Shown here in pieces: positions 52,673 to 61,146 of a stretch of 64,000 bases of DNA. Below the pieces are notes generated by a model, which was given only the letters and a program-made list of their open reading frames with translations, had not been told where the DNA came from and searched no databases. Position numbers and translations under genes: made by a program. Origin of the DNA: Chitinophaga pinensis (GTDB taxonomy: Bacteria > Bacteroidota > Bacteroidia > UBA4408); assembly GCA_945861665.1 (NCBI GenBank), contig CAMAVS010000003.1, forward strand, positions 209,362 to 273,361, written 5' to 3'. The first letter of the stretch is position 1. Every line of letters begins with the position of its first letter.

Positions 52673-55486
52673 CTATATTTTTTCCTTCAAATATTTTCCG
52701 GTGATTGATTCTTTACACTTAATTAAATTTTCAGGGGTGCCTTCAAATATTATTGTTCCGCCATCATCCCCGCCATCAGGACCTAAATCAATTATCCAGT
52801 CGGCACATTTAATAATTTCAATATTGTGTTCGATAATTATAATTGAATGTCCTTGTTTTATAAGCGCTTCAAAGGCATAAAGTAATTTCTGAATGTCATG
52901 AAAATGTAATCCTGTAGTTGGTTCATCGAACATAAAAAGTGTATTATTGCCTGTGTTTCCTTTAATAAGAAATGATGCTAACTTTATTCTCTGTGCTTCG
53001 CCTCCGCTTAATGTGCTGGAAGACTGTCCAAGTTTAACGTATCCCAATCCTACTTCTGATAAGGGTAAAAGTTTTGAAACTATTTTTTTTTCAAAATTTG
53101 TAGGACGCTGAGGTTCATCGAAAAATGTGATTGCATCGTCTACGGTTAATTCTAAAATATCCGAAATATTTTTGTAACGATACATCACTTCGAGTGTCTC
53201 TTGTTTAAAGCGCTTACCCTTGCAACTTTCACATTCAAGCACAATGTCGGGCATAAATTGCATTTCAATTTTTACGACTCCTTCTCCTTCGCACACATCA
53301 CAACGCCCCCCTTCAACATTAAACGAAAAATGCGATGCTTTATATCCGCGTAATTTTGACAATTGTTCTTCTGCAAATAATGCTCTTATTTCGTCATACG
53401 CCTTTATATACGTAACAGGATTTGAACGAGTAGATTTTCCAATAGGATTTTGATCCACCAATTCTACTGAATGAATACTGGAGTAATCGCCTTCCAGTGT
53501 ATCAAACAAACCTGTTTGTTCGGAGTATCCACCTTCTATTTTTTTTAGAGCCGGGTAGAGTACTCTTTTCACTAATGTTGTTTTGCCAGACCCGCTGACA
53601 CCTGTTACAACTGCCATTACATTGAGAGGGAACTTTACATTAATGTTCTTTAAATTGTTTTGACGTACCCCTTTTAATGAAATAAAGTTATTCCATCTCC
53701 TTCTTTGTGTTGGGGTCTCCACTTTTATTTTTCCTGTTAAATACTGTGCCGTTAAACTAACTTTTTCGTTCTCAAGTGCTTTCCAATCACCCTGAAATAC
53801 TAAATTTCCTCCATTGGTTCCTGCCAAAGGACCAATATCTATAAGTTGATCCGCAGCTTTCATAATTTCTTCATCGTGTTCTACTACAATTACTGTATTA
53901 CCAATATTTCGCAATGATTTAAGCACTGTAATTAATCTTTTTGTGTCTTTGGGGTGCAATCCTATGCTGGGTTCATCTAAAATATATATTGCCCCAACTA
54001 AACTACTTCCTAGCGATGTAGCTAAATTAATTCGTTGCGATTCTCCACCTGAAAGTGTGTTTGATAAGCGATTTAAGGTTAAATAACCCAATCCTACATC
54101 GCATAAAAACTGCAAGCGGTTTATTATCTCAATCAATAAGCGTTTTCCAATTTTTTTTTCGTGTTTGTCAAGCACAATATTTTTAAAATGCATCAACGAT
54201 TCTTTTACCGGCATCAAAACTATTTCACTAATTGATTTATCTGCAATTTTAATATAATTAGCATCTTTTCGCAGTCTCGTTCCATTACAATCCGGACAAA
54301 CTGTTTTGCCTCTGTAACGCGATAACATTACCCGGTATTGTATTTTGTATGTTTGTGATTCTAAAAATCGAAAAAAATCATTTAAGCCAAAAAAGTGTTT
54401 ATTGCCTTCCCACAATAACTTTTTTTCTTTAGTAGAAAGGTCATAATATGGTCTATGAATTGGGAAGTCAAATTTTGAAGCACTCATAAGCAATTTTTCC
54501 TTCCATTCTTTCATTGTTTCGCCTTTCCAACATATAATAGCCCCATCGTATACTGATAAACTTTTGTCGGGTATCACTAAATCCAAGTCTATGTCGATTA
54601 CAGATCCAAAGCCCTCACATTTTTTGCAGGCCCCAATTGGATTATTAAAACTAAAAAAATGCACAGAAGGTTCTGTGAATGTGATACCATCCAATTCAAA
54701 CCTGTTTGAGAAATGGTGTTCTTTTTCGTCTTTTAAAACAATAAAACAGTTTCCATTTCCTTCATAAAATGCAGTTTGTATTGAGTCGGCAATTCTACTT
54801 GCGTTGTCATCATTTTCGTTTACCACAGCAAAACGATCAACAAGAATAGTAATATCACTTTCTTTTGCCGTATTAAGAATGCTAGCATCCTGTGTTAATT
54901 CTTCTATTCGGTATATTTTTTTATGGAATCGAACCCTCGAAAAACCCTGTTGTAATAACAAATCAAGATTTTTAATTATGGCTTGATTGTTTCGTATAAC
55001 AAGGGGTGAGTATAATTCTACTTTGCTATCTTTCGGTAAGGCATTGATGTAATTTACTACATCGTTTACTGTTTGCCTTTTTACGGGTGTCCTCGAAATA
55101 GGAGAGTATGTTTTGCCAACACGAGCGTATAATAGTTTAAGATAATCGTATATTTCTGTTGATGTTCCAACTGTAGATCTCGGATTTCTGGAGTTAACTT
55201 TTTGTTCAATTGCAATTGCAGGCGATATTCCTTTTATGTAATCTACATCTGGTTTGTTTATGCGCCCTAAAAATTGTCGGGCATAGGATGAAAGACTTTC
55301 GACATATCTTCTTTGCCCTTCGGCATAAAGCGTGTCAAATGCAAGTGTTGATTTGCCTGAACCGGATAATCCGGTTATCACAATAAGTTTATTTCTTGGA
55401 ATAACTACATCAATATTTTTTAAGTTGTGCAATCGAGCACCTTTTATAATAATGTTGTGTTTTGTATCTATTTTTTCTACTTCCAA
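52673..55486 (-). CDS. uvrA: Excinuclease ABC subunit A
   Basis: UvrA recognises bulky DNA damage in nucleotide excision repair. The 937-residue protein has the two ABC modules: the first with GLSGSGKSTLAFDTLYAEGQ and signature TLSGGESQRINLA, the second with GVSGSGKTTLVKRV and STLSGGEAQRIKLAS. Zinc-binding cysteines are present in CKKCEGFG, CPDCNGTRL and CDVCEGEG ... CESCKGKRF. The full domain order and length fit a standard UvrA. It is divergent from the deoxyhypusine synthase-like gene. Confidence 0.97.
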   Translation of the reverse strand: MEVEKIDTKHNIIIKGARLHNLKNIDVVIPRNKLIVITGLSGSGKSTLAFDTLYAEGQRRYVESLSSYARQFLGRINKPDVDYIKGISPAIAIEQKVNSRNPRSTVGTSTEIYDYLKLLYARVGKTYSPISRTPVKRQTVNDVVNYINALPKDSKVELYSPLVIRNNQAIIKNLDLLLQQGFSRVRFHKKIYRIEELTQDASILNTAKESDITILVDRFAVVNENDDNASRIADSIQTAFYEGNGNCFIVLKDEKEHHFSNRFELDGITFTEPSVHFFSFNNPIGACKKCEGFGSVIDIDLDLVIPDKSLSVYDGAIICWKGETMKEWKEKLLMSASKFDFPIHRPYYDLSTKEKKLLWEGNKHFFGLNDFFRFLESQTYKIQYRVMLSRYRGKTVCPDCNGTRLRKDANYIKIADKSISEIVLMPVKESLMHFKNIVLDKHEKKIGKRLLIEIINRLQFLCDVGLGYLTLNRLSNTLSGGESQRINLATSLGSSLVGAIYILDEPSIGLHPKDTKRLITVLKSLRNIGNTVIVVEHDEEIMKAADQLIDIGPLAGTNGGNLVFQGDWKALENEKVSLTAQYLTGKIKVETPTQRRRWNNFISLKGVRQNNLKNINVKFPLNVMAVVTGVSGSGKTTLVKRVLYPALKKIEGGYSEQTGLFDTLEGDYSSIHSVELVDQNPIGKSTRSNPVTYIKAYDEIRALFAEEQLSKLRGYKASHFSFNVEGGRCDVCEGEGVVKIEMQFMPDIVLECESCKGKRFKQETLEVMYRYKNISDILELTVDDAITFFDEPQRPTNFEKKIVSKLLPLSEVGLGYVKLGQSSSTLSGGEAQRIKLASFLIKGNTGNNTLFMFDEPTTGLHFHDIQKLLYAFEALIKQGHSIIIIEHNIEIIKCADWIIDLGPDGGDDGGTIIFEGTPENLIKCKESITGKYLKEKI

Positions 55487-55603
55487 TGTTTTTTAAATTA
55501 TAATCGGGCTGCAAAAGTAACAATTTTAGTCGCTAAATGCTTTGTTCTGTGCTTCATAATAAGTTATAGGTACAAAGTATATATATGTTTAAAGCAAAAA
55601 ATG

Positions 55604-55611
55604 TAAATTTG
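55604..55611 (+). promoter_or_regulatory. Candidate -7 box of the deoxyhypusine synthase-like gene
   Basis: TAAATTTG matches TAnnTTTG and lies 13 bp before the ATG at 55625. No clear TTG is seen at -33. Confidence 0.5.
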
Positions 55612-55624
55612 CAAAAAAATAAAA

Positions 55625-56599
55625 ATGACAAAAGGACCTATTTCGCAATTTATTGAAAACAATTTTTTGCATTTTAATTCGGCAGCATTAGTGGATGGTG
55701 CAAAAGGTTATGAAGCTCACTTGTTGGAAGGTGGAAAAATGATGATTACCCTTGCTGGTGCTATGAGTACAGCGGAGCTTGGAAAATCTTTAGCAGAAAT
55801 GATACGACAAGGTAAAGTGGATATTATTAGCTGTACAGGGGCGAATTTGGAGGAAGATATAATGAATCTAGTAGCTCATTCACATTACAAACGTGTACCG
55901 AATTATAGGGATTTGAGTCCACAGGATGAATGGAACTTGCTTGAAAATCACTACAATCGTGTTACGGATACTTGTATTCCTGAGGAAGAGGCTTTTCGTA
56001 GATTGCAAAAGCACATTCATAAGATATGGAAGGACGCAGATGATGCCGCAGAGCGTCACTTTCCGCACGAGTATATGTACAAAATATTGCTTTCAGGTGA
56101 ATTGGAACAATATTATGAAATAGATCCCCAAAATAGTTGGATGTTGGCTGCTGCTGAAAGAAATCTGCCAATAATAGTTCCTGGATGGGAGGATTCCACT
56201 ATGGGCAATATTTTCGCTTCATATGTTATTAAAGGGCAAATAAAGTCATCTACAATGAAAAGTGGTATAGAGTATATGGTTTGGCTTGCAGATTGGTATG
56301 TTAAAAATTCGACAGGTAAAGGGGTTGGTTTTTTTCAGATAGGTGGTGGCATCGCAGGAGACTTTCCTATTTGCGTAGTTCCAATGCTGTATCAAGATAT
56401 GGAAATGGAAAATATTTCATTTTGGAGTTATTTTTGCCAAATTTCCGATTCCACTACCAGTTATGGATCATATTCAGGTGCTGTACCCAATGAAAAAATC
56501 ACTTGGGGGAAATTGGACATTAACACCCCTAAGTTTATTGTTGAATCGGATGCGACCATTGTTGTTCCGCTTATGTTTGCTTGGATATTAGGTTGGTAG
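55625..56599 (+). CDS. Deoxyhypusine synthase-family protein (possible polyamine-modifying enzyme)
   Basis: The 324-residue protein is homologous to deoxyhypusine synthase: ITLAGAMSTAELGKSLAEMI, DIISCTGANLEEDI, FQIGGGIAGDFPICVVPML, TTSYGSYSGAVPNEKITWGK and ESDATIVVPLMFAW. In the eukaryotic enzyme the catalytic lysine follows the GGG motif (GGGVVKHH); here the corresponding stretch is GGGIAGDF, with no lysine (G245). Bacteria have no eIF5A, so a different acceptor, perhaps a small polyamine, is likely. That is inferred from the absent target. It has its own near-consensus -7 box. Confidence 0.85.
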   Translation: MTKGPISQFIENNFLHFNSAALVDGAKGYEAHLLEGGKMMITLAGAMSTAELGKSLAEMIRQGKVDIISCTGANLEEDIMNLVAHSHYKRVPNYRDLSPQDEWNLLENHYNRVTDTCIPEEEAFRRLQKHIHKIWKDADDAAERHFPHEYMYKILLSGELEQYYEIDPQNSWMLAAAERNLPIIVPGWEDSTMGNIFASYVIKGQIKSSTMKSGIEYMVWLADWYVKNSTGKGVGFFQIGGGIAGDFPICVVPMLYQDMEMENISFWSYFCQISDSTTSYGSYSGAVPNEKITWGKLDINTPKFIVESDATIVVPLMFAWILGW

Positions 56600-56603
56600 A
56601 CTA

Positions 56604-56633
56604 TTGACTCGAATACAAAATATACTATCTTTG
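56604..56633 (+). promoter_or_regulatory. Promoter of the universal stress protein gene (TTG-N19-TATCTTTG)
   Basis: TTG at 56604-56606 and TATCTTTG at 56626-56633 are 19 bp apart, a full consensus match. The ATG at 56663 follows after 29 bp. It begins just after the stop of the previous gene, so the stress gene is transcribed alone. Confidence 0.75.
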
Positions 56634-56662
56634 CACAACTTTTAATTAAATAAATACGTAAA

Positions 56663-57499
56663 ATGAAAACTACAAATGATGTAATATTAGTTCCAACGGA
56701 TTATACCAAAGTTGCTGAATGTGCTACAAATAATGCTATTGTATTGGCAAAACTGTTGAATACTAAAATTGCGTTATTACATATTGTTTCTAATGAAATG
56801 GAATTAGATGAAACAAGAACAAAGCTTGAGTCTATCGCTTCTGATATTCAGTCTAAAAATAATGTTAAAGTTACTCCCATCGTTAGAATTGGTAATATTT
56901 TTGAAGATATTGGCGAACTCGCAAGTGAGATGAATGCTAAATTAATTATAATGGGCACTCACGGTGTAAGAGGAATACAATTTATTACCGGTAGTCACGC
57001 ATTAAAAATTATAACAAGTTCATCGGTTCCTTTCATTATTGTTCAAGAAAAGGATTGTAAACCAGAGGGCTATAAAAACATCGTTTTGCCCATGGACCTT
57101 ACAAAAGAATCAAAACAAAAGGTTGAGCTGACTATCAATATGGCAAAATACTTTAATTCAAAGGTTCACATATTTGCGCCACTTGAAACGGATGAGTTTA
57201 TGGTTAATACCGTTTTTAGAAACTTATCTTTTGCAAAAAGAGAATTAGAAGCTGCAGGTGTAGATTGCGATGTGAAAATTGCTGAAGTGAAAGGTTCATT
57301 TGTAAAGCAAATGTTAAAGTTTTCTGCAAATTCAGATGCCGATTTAATTGCTATTATGAATAACTCTGCCGATTTTGGAATACCTGATTTTTTAGGAGGA
57401 AATAATGAACAACAAATAATTACAAACGAAGCTCAAATACCGGTAATGTGCTTAAATCCTATACATACTGGACTTATGGGTAGTGTAATGTTTTCTTAA
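56663..57499 (+). CDS. Tandem universal stress protein (two UspA domains)
   Basis: The 278-residue protein contains two UspA-type domains. The first (about 5-135) has ILVPTDYTKVAECATNNAIV and the ATP-type GTHGVRGIQFITGSHALKII with SSVPFIIV. The second (about 140-275) has NIVLPMDLTKESKQKVELTI, but its end (NNSADFGIPDFLGGNNEQQI ... AQIPVMCL) lacks the clear G-x2-G-x9-G motif, so it may not bind ATP. Such proteins aid survival under starvation or stress. It has its own promoter (56604-56633) and terminator. Confidence 0.9.
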   Translation: MKTTNDVILVPTDYTKVAECATNNAIVLAKLLNTKIALLHIVSNEMELDETRTKLESIASDIQSKNNVKVTPIVRIGNIFEDIGELASEMNAKLIIMGTHGVRGIQFITGSHALKIITSSSVPFIIVQEKDCKPEGYKNIVLPMDLTKESKQKVELTINMAKYFNSKVHIFAPLETDEFMVNTVFRNLSFAKRELEAAGVDCDVKIAEVKGSFVKQMLKFSANSDADLIAIMNNSADFGIPDFLGGNNEQQIITNEAQIPVMCLNPIHTGLMGSVMFS

Positions 57500-57525
57500 T
57501 AAACATTATTGTTATTAAATTTGGC

Positions 57526-57551
57526 GGTGCTCTTTTTGCAGCACCTTTTTT
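57526..57551 (+). terminator. Rho-independent terminator of the usp gene
   Basis: GGTGCT (57526-57531) pairs with AGCACC (57540-57545) around an 8-nt loop and is followed by TTTTTT. It lies 27 bp after the usp stop. Confidence 0.85.
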
Positions 57552-57902
57552 ATTTTATAAGTTGTTGTGATTTTTTAGGCATTTTATTAATCACACGTTT
57601 ATATCAATGATCCAACCAATGAGAAATAAATTGAGTGGATACATTTTTAACAATGTAATTGCATTCCAATGTTTATTATCCATATGGAAACCAGGTGTAA
57701 CAAAAGTATACTGCTCTCTTAATTCAATTGTCATTAATGGGTCTCACTTCACATTAAAGCTAAAAGCTACAGCAGTTAAACTAGTAAGTAAAAACATTTT
57801 ACCAAGTACTTTAAATACTAAAGTGTCATTGTCAAATGGAAATGTTTCTTCAATGCATTTTTTTGATAAACAATAGTCTCTTGTTTCTTCAATATTATTC
57901 AC
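57550..57902 (-). pseudogene. Decayed YjbR/MmcQ-family gene
   Basis: Minus-strand fragments in three frames together trace a whole YjbR/MmcQ-like protein. From a GTG at 57902: NNIEETRDYCLSKK and PFDNDTLVFKVLGKMFLL up to a TGA at 57746-57744. The same frame continues ELREQYT. After a frameshift comes FVTPGFHMDNKHWNAITL, then GWI. After another shift, DH-stop-YKRVINKMPKKSQQLIK ends at TAA (57552-57550). The whole 353 bp fits the family length of about 117 residues. Two nonsense codons and two frameshifts show that it is dead. A plus-strand ORF in the same place is a shadow. Confidence 0.85.
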
Positions 57903-57915
57903 TCTAGTTTACTAC

Positions 57916-59961
57916 TTACTTCAAAAGTATTTTTCTGGAAAAACATGTAGTGCCATCAATTAGCTGTAGAATATATAATCCTTGTGTGTTTTTTTCCAAA
58001 TCAATGCTTAAGTTGTAACAATTGCTTATACTTTTTTCATTTTTATTATATACTGCTTTTCCTGTTAGATCAACTACTTTAATAAAAATCATTTGCCCTT
58101 TTTCTGTTGTGTAATTTAAATGTACTATACCGTTACTTGGATTCGGATAAAGTGTTAGTTTATTTGTTTCATTTTTGAACTTATGAATACCAATTCCGTT
58201 GATGTTTATAACTTGTGACACAGTATCCAAACCACATTCGTTTGATACAGTTAATATAACACGATAAGCCTTATTATATTTATAAATATGAGTTGGAGAT
58301 GTAGCATTACTTGCCGAACTTGTATCATCAAAACTCCATAAAGAAGTAGTGTTATTTGAAGAGGTATTTGTGAAAATTGCTGTATCGTTTGATGAAGTAT
58401 AAGTGAAACTTGCAATAGGAAGTGGTTTTACAAATACTGGGAAAATAGCCGTATCTGCATTGCCACAATTGTTACTTCCAAATACCTTTATATCTCCTGA
58501 TACCGCAGTGTTAGTAAAATCAATTGTTACAGAATTAGTGTTATTTCCTGCTACTATATTTGCTCCTGCCGGAATTATCCAAGTATAGTTGCTTGCATTT
58601 ACAATCGTATTCACGCTATAGCCTATTCCTAATTCATTTTGACATACAGTATTTTTTCCCATAATGACTGCACCAAAGTCGGGTAGCGGTAAAACAGTTA
58701 TTTCTTTCGATGTACTATTTTCACAACCATTTGCATCAATGTAGTCATAGGTTATTGTTGTTATTCCTTCACCGGCACTATCGGGATAAAATACTCCGGA
58801 GTTGACTCCAGAACCAACAAAGTTTCCTCCTGCAGGTGTTCCCTGAAGTACAATGCTAACCGCATTTATGCAAACACTGTCTACCAAACCTACAATTGCT
58901 ACTTGAGGTTTTGGATGAACAATAATTGTTTCATATGCCGTTGCAGCACAACTACCGTTTAAAGTATAGGTGTAATAAATTGTATCCGTTCCCGGTCGCG
59001 CTATGGAAGGGTCGTAAGTGCCATTGTTAACTGCATTTCCGCTATACACTCCTCCAACAGGTTGACCTCCGCTTAAAGTAAAAGGATTACTCTTTTCACA
59101 TACATCATCAAATGGTGTTAATGTTACCGTTGGTGTATTGTTTACCGTTACCGTAATGAGTGTATTACAAATAGGGTTAAAACGAACATAGTCGTTTGTA
59201 ATGTTAAAAGCTTGCCTGTTACGCCCAGCAACTGCCGAAGCTATTGTCCCATTGCTATTTTCAACCCCCATTGTAGAGGTAGTTAAGTTTGCTGCTGTTG
59301 TATGAACCTCAATGATATACGTTGTTTCATACAATATAACTTGACTGGTTACATTTGGAATGCCATTGCAACAAAGAGGTGTGTTGGTAAAAGTCATAAC
59401 AAGTTTTCTGTTTGGAGCAACTCCGGTAGTATAATATTTTATGCTTCCAGCACCGGGTGGGTAAAGGTCCGCCCAAGCAAATGTAATTAGATTGTTTGGT
59501 GCTGAAGCATCAGGGATTGATTGTCCAATACAACATCCGTCTGGTTGTGCTGCACTAAAAGTAATAAAGCCGTTTGAAGATACGTAAAACTGAGTATAAT
59601 TTGTACCATAAAAATTAAAAGTGAAACCTATTGGCAATACACCTGATACTTGGTCATCAGCCAATGAAACTGTGGTTCCTAAAGTAGCTAAAGGGCTAAA
59701 TAATCCGAGTTGAGAGACAACATAAGCGGATGTATTGATATACTTAATTTGATGCGTACCAACACCTGCTATTGCAGGGACAAATATTGAATTGCTGATT
59801 CCGGCTCCGCTAAAAATTCCTCCCGGCATATTCCCGGATAAAACAACAGGGTCGTCACTAACACAATAATTGTTTTGGAATCCATTGATGTTGCATTGTG
59901 AAAAACTATATTGGGATAAGATAAATATGGCAAGTATTAATAAGAATGTATTTTTTTTCAT
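57916..59961 (-). CDS. Secreted PKD/Ig-like repeat protein with T9SS sorting domain
   Basis: The 681-residue protein has a signal peptide (about 1-21, ending YSFSQ) and a nidogen-like region (about 80-265; FTFNFYGTNYTQFYVSSNGF, CCIGQSIPDASAP). Ig-like repeats similar to those at 32521 follow (from about 275 and 355; FTLSGGQPVGGVYSG and IVLQGTPAGGNFVGSGV), then a PKD-like domain (about 430-510) and a real PKD (about 515-590; SFDDTSSASNATSPTHIY). A type A T9SS domain ends it (from about 600; LTLYPNPSNGIVHLNY ... NTQGLYILQL). It is exported and probably surface-displayed. Confidence 0.9.
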   Translation of the reverse strand: MKKNTFLLILAIFILSQYSFSQCNINGFQNNYCVSDDPVVLSGNMPGGIFSGAGISNSIFVPAIAGVGTHQIKYINTSAYVVSQLGLFSPLATLGTTVSLADDQVSGVLPIGFTFNFYGTNYTQFYVSSNGFITFSAAQPDGCCIGQSIPDASAPNNLITFAWADLYPPGAGSIKYYTTGVAPNRKLVMTFTNTPLCCNGIPNVTSQVILYETTYIIEVHTTAANLTTSTMGVENSNGTIASAVAGRNRQAFNITNDYVRFNPICNTLITVTVNNTPTVTLTPFDDVCEKSNPFTLSGGQPVGGVYSGNAVNNGTYDPSIARPGTDTIYYTYTLNGSCAATAYETIIVHPKPQVAIVGLVDSVCINAVSIVLQGTPAGGNFVGSGVNSGVFYPDSAGEGITTITYDYIDANGCENSTSKEITVLPLPDFGAVIMGKNTVCQNELGIGYSVNTIVNASNYTWIIPAGANIVAGNNTNSVTIDFTNTAVSGDIKVFGSNNCGNADTAIFPVFVKPLPIASFTYTSSNDTAIFTNTSSNNTTSLWSFDDTSSASNATSPTHIYKYNKAYRVILTVSNECGLDTVSQVININGIGIHKFKNETNKLTLYPNPSNGIVHLNYTTEKGQMIFIKVVDLTGKAVYNKNEKSISNCYNLSIDLEKNTQGLYILQLIDGTTCFSRKILLK

Positions 59962-60047
59962 TGTGTATAAAATTTATACCGCTAATATAAAATAAATCTT
60001 TTTATTGTAATGAAAATATAATTGTACATTGAAAAACTAAATTAAGA

Positions 60048-61091
60048 ATGGTAAAAATGAAGTTGTTCTCAAAAAAAATAAGTGATTGGTATCTATTAAA
60101 TAAACGAGACTTACCTTGGAGAAATACAACTGATCCATATAAAATATGGCTATCTGAGATTATTCTTCAGCAAACAAGGGTTAATCAAGGGCTTAACTAT
60201 TACCATAAATTTGTTGAACAGTATCCAACAGTTGCAAAGTTGGCGAATGCAAAAGAGGAGCAAATACTTAAATTATGGCAAGGATTGGGGTATTATTCAC
60301 GTGCAAGAAACCTTCACAAAGCAGCCAAACAAGTTCTAGCAGAGCATAAAGGTAAATTTCCTTCGGAATACAATGATTTGATAAAACTGAAGGGCGTAGG
60401 AGTTTACACGGCTTCGGCAATAGCTTCATTTGCTTTTAATAAGCCATATGCTGTAGTAGATGGAAACGTATACCGCATTTTGTCTCGGATATTTGGTATT
60501 GATGTTCCAATTGATTCGTCAGAAGGAAAAAAATATTTTCAAGAGCTTGCGAATCAACTTCTAAATAAGATTGATTCGTCTTTACACAACCAGGCTATGA
60601 TGGAGTTTGGGGCAAGGTATTGTACGCCTTCAAATCCTGATTGCAATAATTGTATTTTTCAAAATGATTGTTTAGCTTTGCTTAAAAATCGAGTATCCGA
60701 ATTACCAGTAAAATCTAAAAAAAGCAAGCAAACCATTCGCTATTTTAATTATTTAGTTATTTGCCAAAATAAAAACATCTTTATTGAGAAAAGAATCGAA
60801 AAAGATATTTGGCATAGCCTGTATCAATTTCCTTTAATAGAATCGGAGAGACTACTGGATGCTAACAAGTTGATTAAGCATATAGGTTGGAAAAATATTT
60901 TTAAAAAGAATGATTTTAAGTTGAATAAGGAGTATACAGAAATGAAACACATATTGACTCATCAAATAATATATACACGTTTTTGGAATGTAAAATATGA
61001 AGGAACATTGACTAAATATTTATTAATAAAACGTCTCGAAATGAATAATTATCCTTTGCCTCGACTAATTGAACGATTTTTACAAGTATAA
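60048..61091 (+). CDS. mutY: A/G-specific adenine glycosylase
   Basis: MutY removes adenine mispaired with 8-oxoguanine. The 347-residue protein has SEIILQQTRVNQG (catalytic E37), the helix-hairpin-helix LKGVGVYTASAIASFAF, YAVVDGNVYRIL with the catalytic aspartate D138, and the [4Fe-4S] cysteines 192, 199, 202 and 208 (CTPSNPDCNNCIFQNDC). A C-terminal MutT-like domain (about 230-345) includes ERLLDANKLIKHIGW and EMKHILTHQII. It is divergent from the T9SS cargo gene at 57916. Confidence 0.96.
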   Translation: MVKMKLFSKKISDWYLLNKRDLPWRNTTDPYKIWLSEIILQQTRVNQGLNYYHKFVEQYPTVAKLANAKEEQILKLWQGLGYYSRARNLHKAAKQVLAEHKGKFPSEYNDLIKLKGVGVYTASAIASFAFNKPYAVVDGNVYRILSRIFGIDVPIDSSEGKKYFQELANQLLNKIDSSLHNQAMMEFGARYCTPSNPDCNNCIFQNDCLALLKNRVSELPVKSKKSKQTIRYFNYLVICQNKNIFIEKRIEKDIWHSLYQFPLIESERLLDANKLIKHIGWKNIFKKNDFKLNKEYTEMKHILTHQIIYTRFWNVKYEGTLTKYLLIKRLEMNNYPLPRLIERFLQV

Positions 61092-61146
61092 TTGGATTTT
61101 AATTGTTATTATTGTAATTATAAATTTATTGATTCTGTTTCGCACG

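Noticed and set aside
57607..57876. 89-codon plus-strand ORF between usp and the T9SS gene
   Set aside because: The opposite strand carries an evident but broken YjbR/MmcQ gene; the plus-strand frame is its shadow.
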